A stretch of 64,000 bases of DNA from Phylloscopus collybita (taxonomy: Eukaryota > Chordata > Aves > Passeriformes > Phylloscopidae): positions 15,349,501 through 15,413,500 of the forward strand of contig JAJNNQ010000009.1 of the NCBI GenBank assembly GCA_027886175.1, read 5' to 3'. Below the pieces are notes generated by a model that saw only the letters and a program-made list of their open reading frames with translations, ran no database searches and had not been told where the DNA came from. How positions within the stretch are numbered: position 1 is the first letter of the stretch; every line of letters begins with the position of its first letter. This document shows positions 48,670-61,122 of this stretch, one piece after another. The position numbers and the translations under genes are program-made.

Positions 48670-51600
48670 TTATTCAAAAGAATGCATTGCAAGATCTATT
48701 AAATGTTAAATGTTCTGAAAAGTGACCGAAATTATTAGAGGTCTTAAAATTGTAATTATTAATACCATGTATTATCTTTGACTTCCTAGACTTGGATAAT
48801 CCTCAGTGACACTTGCAATTTCCATAAGCAAACAAACAGAAGTCCTTCCAGTTTGAAAAATAAGCCCATTCATGTGAAACTAATCTACATTTCCCAATCA
48901 AAATTGGCTCAAGGCAGTTCTGCAGTGTTCCCATTTGCAGGCATTCATCTACCAGATGCCGTCATTTTAACTTCTGTGAAGTGATTTTAACCTAACTTGG
49001 GTATTGCACATTGCTTCTATCCCTTTTAACTGAGCTTTCTTGGAGTTCTAGTGAGGGGGAGTCAGTATTGCTGCCAAAACACCACAAAACAACTGTAAAA
49101 TGCAAGAAAAGAAAATGAACATCTTTTCACTGGATATATTCTATGACAGCATCTGTGCTTGATTATCTTACCAGCAAATTGTACATATGCTTAATGCTCA
49201 GTGTATAAAATGCTGCATATGTTTGTACAGCTACAGAAACACACACATTTCCTAGTGCACCATGACTGAGATCTAGAAATAATACTAAAAAAGGATAAGT
49301 AAGATGGATTTTTTTTATGTTAAGTCAGAAAACAATTGTGTGGTTTTTGAAAACTGACTGCAGAGTAATTAACAGACCTGATCTTGCAGTGTATGATAGA
49401 ATTCACCTTGGATGAAGCAGCTTCCAATATAGGACTAAGTCATGTTACAAGTCATTAATATAAAAAAAATAAAATGTGGTGTGTAAACTTTTGTAAGTCA
49501 AGTTTTCTGCTCCAAGGAACACAGTAATCTTACCTCAAAGGCTCCAAGGAGGAGATTAATTCTGTTGGTCTTTATCTGCTAACCAACTAAATATCAGAAA
49601 GGCTGAAACATTGCCACAGCTGACCCTCCAATTTCCTTTTCCTTATCAAATAAAAAAAACTTCCTAGAGGAGAAAGTGAGAAAGATAATTCTTCATATTT
49701 TTCTAGGAAGAGGGTAAAAAGGACAAAGTAACTCCAGTGTTTTTAAAAAAAATGTAAAATGTAAAAACACCTAAACAAGCAAATCCTAGCTCAAAACTTT
49801 CTTGGGTTAATGGAAGTTACTATTTTGGCAATGTATGTTCTTCCAGAACTCATCCTTCTATCTCAGCAGAGTAAAGGATTTACTCATTTACAACAATTAT
49901 ATTGTCAGGAGTTAGCATTTCAAGCCATAATCAATTCAAGGGGAAAAAAAAAGAAAACATGAAGGTGCAGAGCAGTATTTTTCTATACTTTTCAATTTTT
50001 CAATACTTTTCAAGAAAAATCTGCTGAAACTGTTTCACCACTTTCTATAAGAATAATAAAAATAATTGCCTGAGATTTTTGTTAGCTTGTGTGTGCATCC
50101 CCATGTGTATGTGTGTTTAGGTGTTAGATGCTATGAGAGCAAAAATCCTTCTGTAAAACATCTGCTAGAACAGTTATGAACCACATAACTCCAGCTACAA
50201 AAGCACGAGTCAGACACACACTGAATTTGCCATGAAACATTGCTCACCTTCCCTACTCAGGCAGAGGAAAGTAAAGTTGCCTAAATGTAACTGCATGAGA
50301 AGATGCAAAGTAGTTTCTAAGTGTTCTTAAGTGGCAGCCAAACATGCAAGGAATTGAAAAACTTAAAAGGCCAGAATTACCCTGTCTATTGTACTACTAT
50401 ACCTAATGCACAGAAGCTTGAAACCCACAGCTGAGTTCAATAGGAGAGCAACATTTAAAATATTTCACTCCAAAAGAAACTGCTGGACAATACAGATATA
50501 AAGATACTACCTGATATTTACATCCTATTATTTTATTTATTTCTTTAAGGATAAACAAGTGAAAACAGATACTCAGCTGTACTGTGCCATATACTAACAG
50601 AGGGCAATACAAGGTCTGAGAAAATACAAAAGTTCAACTGCTACTCTTCATTTCACTATCTGAAAGAGTAAAACTAGAATCCTCTCAGGGAAAAAAATTA
50701 GGGGAAAAAAATCAAAATTCTTTACAAAACTATCTTATATAGAAGCTACAGCTATACAGAAATAATCTAAATACAGATAAACCACACCTGACTGAATTAT
50801 AGCAATTTCGGTAAAACCACTCTGCTCAGTTTTGCATATCTATTATTTTAATAGTATGGGGTTTTTTTCCTGAAAGGATATCTTTGGGCTGCTCTGACAG
50901 GTTTATCTTCATGATATATGATCCCCCTGCCCTATTTTGCATAATACAAATGAGACTTTAGAGGAAAATTTAAAGGAGCAAAACCAGCTTTAACCCATAT
51001 TACTGAGACCAGCGTTCACTGGTATATGTGGTATATATTTTAAGATAAAGACTCTGCAGAGAAAAACACGGGCACAGAAGAAGTAAACTTAATTTGCCAT
51101 TAAAGATTAATTAAGAGAAAACATGATGAGGATGAAAATTAAAAATTATATTTATATAACTGCAGTTAGGAAGAGCAAACCACCTTCTGCATGTCCCTCA
51201 TCAAAGCAGGGGAGTGATTAGGGGATGGAAGACTCTGCAAGCAAAGTAGCAGATTTCTTTCAAGAAGCTTCTTTCCCCAGCACCTGAGTAGCACAGGTTT
51301 TTAATCAAATTGAACTCATCACTGAGAAGATTGACTAATTGCAGCAAGCATCTCTGTGGAGGCTGGGTCTCTGAACCTGCTCTTATCTACAGTCTCCAGC
51401 AGAACTCAGCCAGATTCCTGGCTGGCAACCAGAGGCAAGCACACATGGCCTAAGATCCCCTCTGGAAAGTTACTGCATAGATTCACATCCATCATAACTG
51501 TTTTCTTTGCTGAGGGGGAAAGAGAAACAGCAGCACATGGAGAATGCCTGAGAGTATCCAAAAATTTATTCAAGTTATGAATGCTGGAAAAAAGGACAAT

Positions 51601-51915
51601 GTTGAGCAGTTCTTGACTTTAAAATCTAATTTTGTTTTTAAACTATTCAAGAACTGGGACAGGGAAATAAAATAATTTTTTACCTGTTACAGATCTGAGA
51701 ACTGCCCCAGGAAAACTGGCTATTTATGAAGTTTCCCTAACATAATGGAATTAATTGTTTTTCCTACCTCAACTAGCTTGTATAACTATTTACTATGAAG
51801 GCCTTAAATGGCATAACTATTTTTAATACACAATATTTAATATGGACAGGACACAGAAGCAAAAAAAAAAATTGCTTACAAAAATGCAAGTCAGTATTTT
51901 ATTAAGCAGCAATGA
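48670..51915. other. Unique AT-rich stretch
   Basis: ATACTTTTCAA is repeated twice, 18 bases apart, near 49987-50012. No gene, repeat family or RNA gene was recognised. A GC-richer interval at about 51190-51560 has a 74-codon frame of no known family. Confidence 0.5.
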
Positions 51916-51920
51916 AGAAA

Positions 51921-52003
51921 GATCATAGAATCATGGAATGATTTGGGTCGGAAGATACCCTAAAGATTTTCTTGTTCCAACCCCCGGGGCCACCTTCCAC
52001 TGG
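51921..52003 (-). mobile_element. Short CR1 LINE 3' tail
   Basis: It opens GATCATAGAATCATGGAATG, two reversed CR1 octamers, then ATTTGGGTCGGAAGATACCC, TTGTTCCAACCCCCGGGGCC and ACCTTCCACTGG. Only about 83 bases remain. The abrupt end inside the CR1 3' region marks an early stop of reverse transcription. Confidence 0.92.
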
Positions 52004-55000
52004 AATGTTGATTTTACTTGCTAATTACTAGTATATAAAACAACTACTGAGTAATGAGAACATGGGAAGAGACCTGAAAACAGTGCACTGGAAGCAGCAG
52101 AAACAAAACGAAGCATTTGAGAATCTGTTCCTACATGATTTTTACATTCTCAGTGAGCAGTTCAGAAAAAGATGGAGCTTACTTTACATCAACTGCTGCA
52201 GCTGACCAAGGCATTCTTTCCAAAAAAAATGCAATGCAGAAGTCTGCCCCTTTTTTCAGTCCTACTTACTATTCTATTCTAGCCTGCAAAGTAAGCATTC
52301 AACCACAGGGTTACAATTTGCTTCACAAATGTATTAGTGGTTAGCTCTTGTTTCCCCATGCGATGCTGCAAGCCTTTGCATACACTTTGTGACTTAATTC
52401 TTGAATGGCACTTTTCTTCACATAAGATTTGACTTCAGGGCAGGAATAAAATTTTCTGTTCTCTTGAATCTTAATAAATCCTTGCTCTCCTGGATGTTCT
52501 TTCAACAAAGTCTAATGAAATTCATAGGATATCTGTTCATTCATAACTAGAACAGTTTCTATCTTATGATTTTCTTTTTGCTTAAATAACAGCACAACAA
52601 GCCCATTACATTTAGAGATTCTCCCAGGGATCTACTCAATCATCCACTTGTTTGTGCTTTTTTTCTATTGAACCATATTAGCCTCATTCTTTACTATGTT
52701 ACTGAGAACCTGTTGTCCTTTCCTGTTTCTCCAAATCAAGCCACAGATTCTTCTTTAACAGTTCCCTGACATTTTTCAGTCACCACGAGGAACCATCTGT
52801 TCTCCTTGACTTACAATTGCTATTCTTTCTCTTTATATATAAATAGTATAATAAGTAATACTATTTACTTACAAGCCTTGAGCTTCAAGACACTCTTCAC
52901 ATTTCTCTTCACTCACGTTTTTCCTTCAGTCTTTTTTATTATGTCCCATTCATCATCTCTGTCAGACTTACAATAGATCATAAGGTAAACCTTGTAACTT
53001 ACTTGCATTAATTTTGTATTTTCAGGTTGTGGTTGAAATAATTTGTGATGCATTTTGTAATGTAGGTTATTGTCTAGGATATTCAGAAGTCTGTTTCTCA
53101 AGGAAAGTTATTTTTTCTTTTCATAAAATATAGAAGAAATAGTTTTTTCTGGGTAATAGTTAAATGCTTTCAGACATTTTCCTGCAACCCTTGCTCTCTC
53201 TTTACATCTCAAATGAGAAATAAGGATATGTGACTGGAATGATTTTATGGGGGAAAGGGAAATAAAGAGGTTCTACTGTCAAAAATCATCATAACTATTT
53301 TAAGCCCCTTCTTAAAGACATTTTATTTCTTACAGCTGAGACTGTCCTCCTTGCTGTTTCCTCAGAAATGCTGAACTACTTGTTAAAGGATATCATGATG
53401 TCTTTAAGTCATCCATTCCAGTCACATATCCTTATATCTCATATGAGATGGAGAGAGAGAATTTTATTTTTTTATGTAGTAGCTAAACATCAAGTTACAC
53501 TTGAACTGAGTATCACCAGCTGTCTCAAATCTTTCCCCTGTGCTTGTTTCAACATGACTGTGCTTTGATAGCTCAGACAGAACAAAGGATCCCATGCCAA
53601 TCCATCCAAAAATATGCTGTGTGTTAGTATCAAGTATGGCTTTAGAACAGAGATGGCCAAACCTCAAATTATTCTTAAACTACACTGTACAATCACAATC
53701 AGTGTCATCATTTCTACATGCAATCAGGTTCCCTTGCAGCACTGTTGATTAATGTATATATCAGTTCAGAAGTCAAAGAAGGCAAATGACATAAATCCAT
53801 ATAGCATAAGAGAAGCAAAGATTTATGGAAGTATATAAGTGAAAAATAATAAGAAAAGAGGTTGAAAAAGCATCAGTAGCCTCAAAGTGAAAGGATATGC
53901 TAATTCAAGTTATCCCTAAAATGACAGTGCCAGCATCTTGAGAACAGATGTATAATTCACCTTATAGAAATGGCCACATCTACTCAATTAACTGAATGCC
54001 TCAAACGGTGCCCTCATTTACCATGACATCCTCTGTGGACTTGATGGAACACAGAAGACACCATGATGAATTAATTTTCTAAAACAATGAGCTTGGGTTA
54101 AAGTAAGAAGCATTAAAACTACTTAAAGTTCTAATTTAGCAGAAATTGTGAAACAATGGCAAAATATCTTAGTAATGAAATGCTAGTCAAATAATGGGGC
54201 AGTAATTAAATAACAACAACATTAGTCAGCAATAATCATGAGCAGGTCACAAAACTTTGGCACCTTCTCTCTGGATTTTCACTACTGTGCCTTATTAAAA
54301 AACTACTTGGAAATATTTTGTTTTCAGTTTTAATTTTTTCCCTCAAATCCCACAGTCTTACATGATTGTTGAGTCCCATATTCAATTTTATATTACGATT
54401 TCACAACAGCAAGGAGACTGGCAGTTCTTAATACTGCAGAATCAGAGTTTTCTAATTGCTGAACTAAGTTATAGACACCGATTTCTTGACACAGGCAGAA
54501 ATAACTCTCTTGTGTTTTATCACATTCAGGACACAACCTGACACCTTCCCTGAGATGCTGTAAAATGTAATAGGGTTTCTTTATTCCTAGGAGTCTGTAG
54601 AAACACCCAGTCTATAAAGCCATAAGTGTGCTTTGTTTTCCAAAACAAGGGGTAGGCAGCATTCATGCTCTACAATTTTCAAACAGAAGGTATGAGGCAA
54701 AAAGAAATTCCTGATTCCAGTGGCACTAGGAGCAAGACTATTTTTATTATGTTTTCCCTTCACACCTTCCATGTCCATTTGCATCCACAGTTTGAATGAA
54801 AGGACAGCTACTGCCAAAACACTTTTATCAACCTTTCTGCTTTGAAAGCTGCTAAAAGTTCTAATGTATTCTCACTACCTAGCTTTTCATCAACAAAGCA
54901 AGCTTCTTTACCCAAAATTCAGAAGAGTAACAGGCCTCAATGGAAAACTAGCAAAAATCCCAGCCCTGTTAACTTTCAAAGTATTCACAAAAAGACCTGT

Positions 55001-55920
55001 TGTTTACATCAGGCTTTTCAGAAATGTAAGAATGGCTTGTTAATTAAGACACAGGGAAAAAAAAAAAAGGCAAAGAAACAGGGCAACCAAACTGAGAAAT
55101 TTGAAATTTGACATAACCATGTGGAAGCATCTTCTACAGAACTTCCAATTACCCAGTGCAGGTTGCCTAAAAGTCAGAATGGAGGAGGCTATTTTAAGAC
55201 TAATTGGCTCAGAACGATTTCTAAATAGCATTTATTATCAAAAATTAAACCAATGAAGCAAACAAAAGCAATTCACATAAATTAAATAATGAAATGTAAT
55301 TTCTGCAGATCCAGAAAAGAGAGCTACACAGAGTTCCCAAACTTCTCTCTTTTTTTTTTTTTTTTCTAGAAACACCCAGGGGGAACAAAGCAGCATACTG
55401 CCAGCAGTTGCAGCAGCTGACTCCAAAACCATGTGGCTTCCTATAGGTTCAACTTAGCTCAGCATGAGAGGGCTATAAGACTTTTCCAAAGAGAAGTATA
55501 TAATAGTATAAGAACTAAAAAAGAGCATAAATGAATAACCAGCTTGTCTATCTGTGCCCCTTCTAAGTCCACAGAGTCAACTTCATAAATTCATGCAGTT
55601 AATTAACTTCTGACAAAAAATCAGACTGAGTTTTTAGATAAAACTAAGACCAAAAGGCCCCAAATAAACTTGTCAAGAAAAAAGTGTATCTTTAGATCAC
55701 ATTAAATCTGCCAGAATGAATGTGTTTTTTGTCCTGATTATGAAAATACACAAAACGAGTCCTGAAGCATAAATACATGCTTATCATTAAGTCAAAAAGC
55801 CTATAGCCAAAACTCAACATCAACAGAAAAAAAATCAAGTTAGCAATTTTAGCAATCCTCTACAATAAAACACTACAATTTGAGGTAAATAATGCTTCAT
55901 ATACACAATCTTTCATCACT
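52004..55920. other. Unique AT-rich stretch
   Basis: Low-complexity pieces are an A12 run at about 55060 and T18 with TCTAG at 55350-55371. Frames are short and unrecognised. The pyrimidine-rich interval 52.5-52.95 kb has the look of a decayed repeat, but I could not place it. Confidence 0.5.
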
Positions 55921-55921
55921 T

Positions 55922-55975
55922 ATAGAGTCACAGAAATGTTGGAAAAAACCTCCAAGATCATCAAGTCCAGCTTTT
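55922..55975 (-). mobile_element. Very short CR1 LINE 3' tail
   Basis: ATAGAGTCACAGAAATGTTGG carries degenerate reversed octamers, followed by AAAAAACCTCCAAGATCATCAAGTCCAG, a clear CR1 3' end match. Only about 50 bases are recognisable. Confidence 0.85.
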
Positions 55976-57532
55976 ATGTCCAAATTGCTTCTTTTAGAAG
56001 GATTCTTTTGCAAAATATTTGCAAAAGGCTCACTGCATGATTGTCATTCTACCCTGGAATGGTATCAGTGTTGCTTGTGATAACAACCTGAAAGCAAATA
56101 TGATATTTAAGTGGTCAGAGTTGTACAAACCTAAAGGAGCAAGGGGAAAGCAGTGAAGAGTCAGGAAATTAAACTCATGATTTGCAGGCACTAGGCTAAG
56201 GAATCTGTGAATTTAATGTATGACTACTTACAAAAGACAAAGCCACTGCTGTATTACAAAGCAAAGTAAACCTTTCACTCCATTGAGTGAGTAAGTGCCT
56301 CTATTGCAGGGGCAAGAGAATGGAAAGGTAAGTAATGGTAAGCTTAATAAGGTAATGGCAAGGTAAAGCTTGTTAGGTAAAAGAGCTCTTGAATGAAGAC
56401 GACAGAGAACTTCACCCAGAAGCAAAGGCCAGAACAGGGAAGGACTGAATCCTTCATCTCTACCTAAACATAAAAACAAACAAACAAACAAACAAGACTG
56501 AAACTGAACAGTGTCTTTAAGAAAAGATACTTCCAGGGTGAACGCAGATGAATATCTTTCTAGAGTATCTCAGCAGAGTCCTTCAAGGGCATTCTGCAAA
56601 CATGCTGCTTGCTTGGATATAATTTGAATCTTTAAGAATTTTTTGTTGGATATACTTTGAAACTTCTCAAAAAGTTGTTTAGCGATTTTTTTTTTTTTAG
56701 AATTCTTAGTTAAGTTCTATTTCTTAACTGTGTAGAAACCAGGGGTTATAGGTCTTCTTTAAAGGGTATGTCTCTATCTGTATCTATGTCACTAAACAGG
56801 ACCTGTGGAAATTAAATGTATACTACAAAAACACTGGAATAGGGTACAGGGAAATCTGCACCCAATTTTTCTCCTTCCATTGACATAGAGCAGTATTACA
56901 CAAAAGCATACCACATATGCATATGAATAAATCCTTAATATAAAGTGTTTGGAATATTAATGAGATAATTAACGAAACCCCATGCCTGAGGTTTCCCATC
57001 AGTAAATACACAACTACTTCCATGGCCTATAGCACGCTGGAGACATTTCTAATGCAGTATTTTAAGTATGTTTAAAATACATTCTTTGGATTTTTCCTAG
57101 TATCAACTCACTAAACTCCTCCAATTTTCTCATAATACAGATTTACTTAATGAATACAAAAATAACTTAGCATTAAGAAAATAAACTTTTAATTCAGAAA
57201 GTTGAGAAAAAAACCCGAAAAATTATTTATTCCACTTCTTATCATTGAAGCCCTTTTTTTCTGTAACATAAAGAAGCTGAGTTTCCAGGAGAAAACCCTT
57301 ACTGTACATCACAGGAGATATCAAACAAAAAAACAGTCACCAGTTTTGACAGCTTACATACTCTCTGTATCAGTAATTGACAGCCATTTGGGGACCTATT
57401 CGTTGGGTTTTGAAAATAATTCTCTTCCCTGCTGTCTGCTAATTATGTGTTTGAGAGCAAGAACAAAATGTTATTTTAACATCAAGCAGGAACAAACTGT
57501 TATTTTAGCATCACTCTATACCTTGACAAAGG
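55976..57532. other. Unique stretch with GGTAA cluster and CAAA repeat
   Basis: Between 56327 and 56380 GGTAA occurs five times, giving donor-like strings on the + strand. A CAAA microsatellite is at 56471-56496, and a T12-13 run followed by AG is near 56689. The 129-codon frame starting at 57202 runs into the following A26 tract and is discounted. Confidence 0.5.
56471..56496. repeat. CAAA microsatellite
   Basis: Five consecutive CAAA units. The same unit is found at 34006, 35125 and, as TTTG, at 24020. Confidence 0.9.
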
Positions 57533-57558
57533 AAAAAAAAAAAAAAAAAAAAAAAAAA
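57533..57558. repeat. A26 homopolymer, left arm of an A/T inverted pair
   Basis: There are 26 uninterrupted A residues. With the T23 run starting at 57647 it forms two facing complementary arms around an 88-base spacer. Confidence 0.92.
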
Positions 57559-57646
57559 GCAGAAATCAGAGCCAAAATCACATGTTCTTAAGAAGACCAA
57601 AAAGGTAACTAAAGAAAAACGGCCTTTATGGGAAAGAGTATTTCCC

Positions 57647-57669
57647 TTTTTTTTTTTTTTTTTTTTTTT
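57647..57669. repeat. T23 homopolymer, right arm, leading into an acceptor-like site
   Basis: T23 is followed by CCCCACTGCAG, which together make a textbook polypyrimidine tract and 3' splice site (AG at 57679-57680) on the + strand. Confidence 0.9.
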
Positions 57670-57680
57670 CCCCACTGCAG

Positions 57681-57934
57681 TCCAGTACTGCATTTCTATA
57701 GAATTGGAAACATCAGAACACAGATCTTGAGTTCAGGGCCATGAACTTCAACTTTCCCACTCTACAGTGTCACATCTACAGTGACAAAGGACCTTTGCCT
57801 TCTGGCATCCCAGTCTGCACTACAACAGTTCAGCAGCATGAAGGACAGCTGTGATCAACTGGAAACCAAAGGGGCATTCTCGGGCATCCGCATGAGACGT
57901 GGATGCCCTCTTGTCACCAGCACTGTAAAATAAA
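57681..57934 (+). other. Possible terminal exon of a transcript
   Basis: This follows the strong acceptor-like sequence at 57647-57680 and ends with AATAAA at 57929-57934. One frame is open for about 57 codons and stops at a TAA just within that hexamer. The interval is GC-richer than its surroundings, and the peptide is not recognised. Either a noncoding or lineage-specific transcript ends here, or the coincidence is caused by the homopolymer. Confidence 0.2.
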
Positions 57935-58008
57935 AACAAGCAAGCAACAAAAATACAAATAAACATTAAAAAACCACCAAAAATCCACAAACATCAAAAC
58001 CAACCCCT
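57926..58008. repeat. A/C low-complexity tract
   Basis: An A-rich sequence with CAAG, CAAC, CCACC and CCAACCCC blocks on the + strand, similar in composition to the tracts at 16.3 and 33.9 kb. Confidence 0.75.
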
Positions 58009-58869
58009 AGTTTACTGCAATTTCTACAGCTGGCTTCTTAAACTCTTAAAGGGTGGGAAGAATTCTTCACACTTACTATTTTCTCGCAATTTATTTTTCA
58101 AATTTTGATGCATAATGGAATTGTTTAAAATACAACTTCAAAAGAAAAATACTAAGCAGAGTCAAAATTATCTATTAAAATCAATGACCTAACTTCAATA
58201 GGTTTAAAAAAAACCCACCTCTTTTAGAACACACTTTTTTCCTTTAAAATTGTACAGAGTGAAACAAATTAAATTTTATAAACTTCCATCTGGGATTCAG
58301 GATGTTTGATTGCATTTTTATGACCAACTGAAATGAAAATGAGTAGTTTAGTTTGGCAGTTGGTACAGTTCTATGCCTGGAAATTTATCATAGTTTGCCA
58401 TGTAATTTAAGCACTCAATTTCTAACAGCTACTGCTCTCAGTCGGGGGAGGCAGCAAGGAAAAAATACAACAAATTACACATGATGAATTTTTAGTAGCC
58501 CCAGTAGGGGATTTTTTGTGTCACTAGGAGACAGGATACTGTGCAACAGACTGCCTGAGAGAAGAGGTTAACAAATTGGGTTGTAAAAAGAAGCTATGTG
58601 GAAGGTGACCTTCTGAGAAAGGTATTCCAGCCTCTGGCTGAGATGAGGAAAGAGTATGACTGCTGTAGAATTATATTAAAGCAGCTTATCATTCACTTCT
58701 GAAAGAGAGTTGTCCTGGCAACTTTACTTTGTATTGAGTCATGTGTTACTGCACTTATCACTTATGCATTTGTATGCCTTTGACGTATTTTCTTGATTGG
58801 ACTTTTCAGGAATCCAGTGCTGGAATGCTAAGTCTTTAATCCTACATCATAAGACAGATACCAAGCTAC
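58009..58869. other. Unassigned AT-rich stretch
   Basis: No gene was seen. The sequence just before 58870 could be further decayed CR1. Confidence 0.45.
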
Positions 58870-59468
58870 TTAATTGTACCAGAATGACTTCTGCCCCAGG
58901 ACTGGAAAGGATCAAAGCACAGGCAGCAGTTTTATCCATATTTTCTTGGACTTCAGCAGAATGTAAGCACCAGGGTCCCATCATACTTACCCAGGAGCTG
59001 AAGCAGCTTGTCCTTGTCAGGGAATTGGTGGTGAAACAAAAGTCTCAGATCAGCTTTGCATTCTATCTAATCAACCATGTGTTGTTTTAGAATGACAGAT
59101 CTTAATGATTGCCAGTAGCATCCATGAAGAATCTCTTCAAAGGCATTACTGAGTCTCACAAAGCACTGGAGCAAGAGTCAATTCCTCTTGTTCTGTTTAG
59201 AAGAAATTCACAGGGGCTTATATAGATACACTCTGCATTGGTAATGTGTTTTAATACCTTGTTATTCTTGTAGAAGGCAAAGAGAAAAGGTCAAAAAAGC
59301 CAAGACTTTTAAACTCATTTAAACAAATGAGTGGCACACAGTGGACTGGTTGTAAGAACAATGATCTTCTTGAGGCAGGTCTCATGGCATCAGTTCCCTT
59401 CAGGATGTGTATGACCACTTGATTTGGATTCACCATTTCTAGGAGTCTGATAGTCTTTAATGATATGT

Positions 59469-59485
59469 AAAAAAAAAAAAAAAAA
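59469..59485. repeat. A17 homopolymer
   Basis: Seventeen A residues within the old CR1 interval. Possibly the tail of a small nested insertion, but no donor is recognisable. Confidence 0.85.
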
Positions 59486-59847
59486 GGACAAAGGCAGGAA
59501 ATGGAGTGGTTACAGACAGTGACATCACATTGGAGGAAAGTTATAGTGAAGAAGTCCCTAGAAGGTAAATGCTGAAGCTCCAAATGTTCAGCATATTCAT
59601 AAGTGTCCAGCAAAATAGCACTAATAATGAAGCTAGAAAAATCTACTTAGGATATTCAGTGAAGGGTTAGTGGAAGAACTGCAGAAGGACCACATGGAAC
59701 TGAGTGACCAGGGATGTAAGGATCAAACACAGCAGGCAGATTAAACAAAGCAGATGACTTAATAATATAAGGTAGGTAGGAAAACCAACTTTACTTCACA
59801 CCATAGGGTGATGAATCAAGACAGACTACAAGTACTGAAAAATGGAA

Positions 59848-59881
59848 ACATACTCATAGGTCTAACATATTCATAGGTCTA
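59848..59881. repeat. 17-bp tandem duplication, two copies
   Basis: ACATACTCATAGGTCTA (59848-59864) is followed directly by ACATATTCATAGGTCTA (59865-59881), with one mismatch. It lies inside the old CR1 relic and is younger than it. Confidence 0.9.
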
Positions 59882-60079
59882 AGAAAACATTAGCTTAGCA
59901 GCAGGTCTGTAAAAAGGCAAATAAAATGTTCTGGATTTTTAGAAAAGTATAAAAAGAATTGAAGAACAACCATATAGAACTGTTAAAATAGATGGACTCT
60001 GCATTTTTGAGTACTACAAGACCTGAATTTCCTAGACTATAAAGGACTTAACAGAAGGTAGCAAAAGCAAAGCACCTAA

Positions 60080-60095
60080 CTCTATATATATAGAG
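60080..60095. repeat. 16-base AT-centred palindrome
   Basis: CTCTATATATATAGAG is a perfect palindrome at the end of the CR1 relic. Confidence 0.8.
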
Positions 60096-61120
60096 AGATG
60101 CCACTGTGAACTTCAAGAAAAATAATTTGAAATGTTAGTGTATAGTTTCAGTTTTGCAAGTACAAACCTATCCTGTAGAGACAAAATGAGTGATGTTTAA
60201 ATGTGATAATTCAGAAAAATCTAAGCTGAGCTCTACTCATCTCCTAACTACTGACCTTCAGCAAAGCTTCCCATGCCATATTCAATCTGCAGGGAGCTGT
60301 AAGTGTAGTGAGAGTCTTCCACACTGCTTCAGCCTTTAAGTGGGCACAAACATGAAGCAGGATATTTCCAGCAGCCATCACCTTCCCAGTACCCTCTAGA
60401 CACAGTTATGTGAGTTTGAAGGCTTCTTCCTTCAAATTCTGCTCCTCCATGGCCCAGCTTGCTAAAGCTCCAGCATTGCACATTCCCCTTCATGGCTCCC
60501 AGATCGACAGACACACCACAATGTTTACTTCATTTTTTCAATTCACTGTGGTGCAACCATTTCTGCCTCTCATCCTTTGCCCTGTAAGATTTTAAAGCAA
60601 ATGCACCTCCAGGTAAGGTATAGATGTAGTTACAGTACTCAGTCTTTTTAAGTGTAGAATGCTTCATCCCCAAGTGTACACTTTGGTGGTATTTTTTAAG
60701 TAGTTGTGATGCAATACAGATCTGGTATCTGATGCAGATTAACTCAATCTGAAAAAAAAGTAGTAGTACAAAATATAAACTAAAATGTTGTATTGTTTGG
60801 AAAGAACAGTGTTGTAAATGTTTGTTGTTGTTGTTGTTTTTCATACAGCCATACATACAATGCCACAGTATACATTTATCTTACAGGTAAGCCATAGTAG
60901 AAAGAAAATCTCAAACCTTAATTTTCTGACTTTGATCAGTAGCAATAAAACTAAAAGTAAACATAAAAGCACTGAAAAGTGCAAACACTCTGTTTTCTAT
61001 CATACATGACTCTCTTTTACTCATGAACTCTACCTGGTAAGATAGGAGGTTAAGAGTACTACTACTAATTTTGTAAATGGGGAGACACACCCAGCAAACT
61101 GCCTATTTACACTGTCAAGA
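60096..61120. other. Unassigned stretch with a TTG microsatellite
   Basis: (TTG)5 lies at 60822-60838. The - strand 108-codon frame at 60530-60856 begins in that repeat and is discounted. A donor-like GAGCTGTAAGTG occurs near 60297 on the + strand without a recognisable exon. Confidence 0.5.
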
Positions 61121-61122
61121 CG

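Larger units (their letters stand above)
58870..60085 (+). mobile_element. Ancient CR1 LINE relic covering parts of the reverse transcriptase
   Basis: Two blocks match old CR1 ORF2 in the right order. Near 58950-59010, TTGGACTTCAGCAGAATGT... CAGGGTCCCATCATAC and GAGCTGAAGCAGC correspond to the LDFSKAFDTVPH region of the RT palm. Near 59880-60030, GTAAAAAGGCAAATAAAATGTT and a TTTGAGTACTACAAGACC match correspond to the conserved KANKMLG and LEY segment further downstream. The intervening 59.05-59.8 kb is poorly alignable and contains an A17 run. Multiple stops and frameshifts show it is dead. The 97- and 120-codon frames nearby are incidental. Confidence 0.6.

Noticed and set aside
57202..57591. 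129-codon + strand frame
   Set aside because: Its end is a lysine run from the A26 tract, and the rest resembles no known protein.
58955..59060. Apparent strong - strand donor CCTGG/GTAAGTATG at about 58989
   Set aside because: It lies within the + strand CR1 reverse-transcriptase relic, so it is more likely a chance product of a decayed element than an exon edge.
60530..60856. 108-codon - strand frame starting with an asparagine run
   Set aside because: The start is the TTG microsatellite read in reverse; the remainder is unrecognised.
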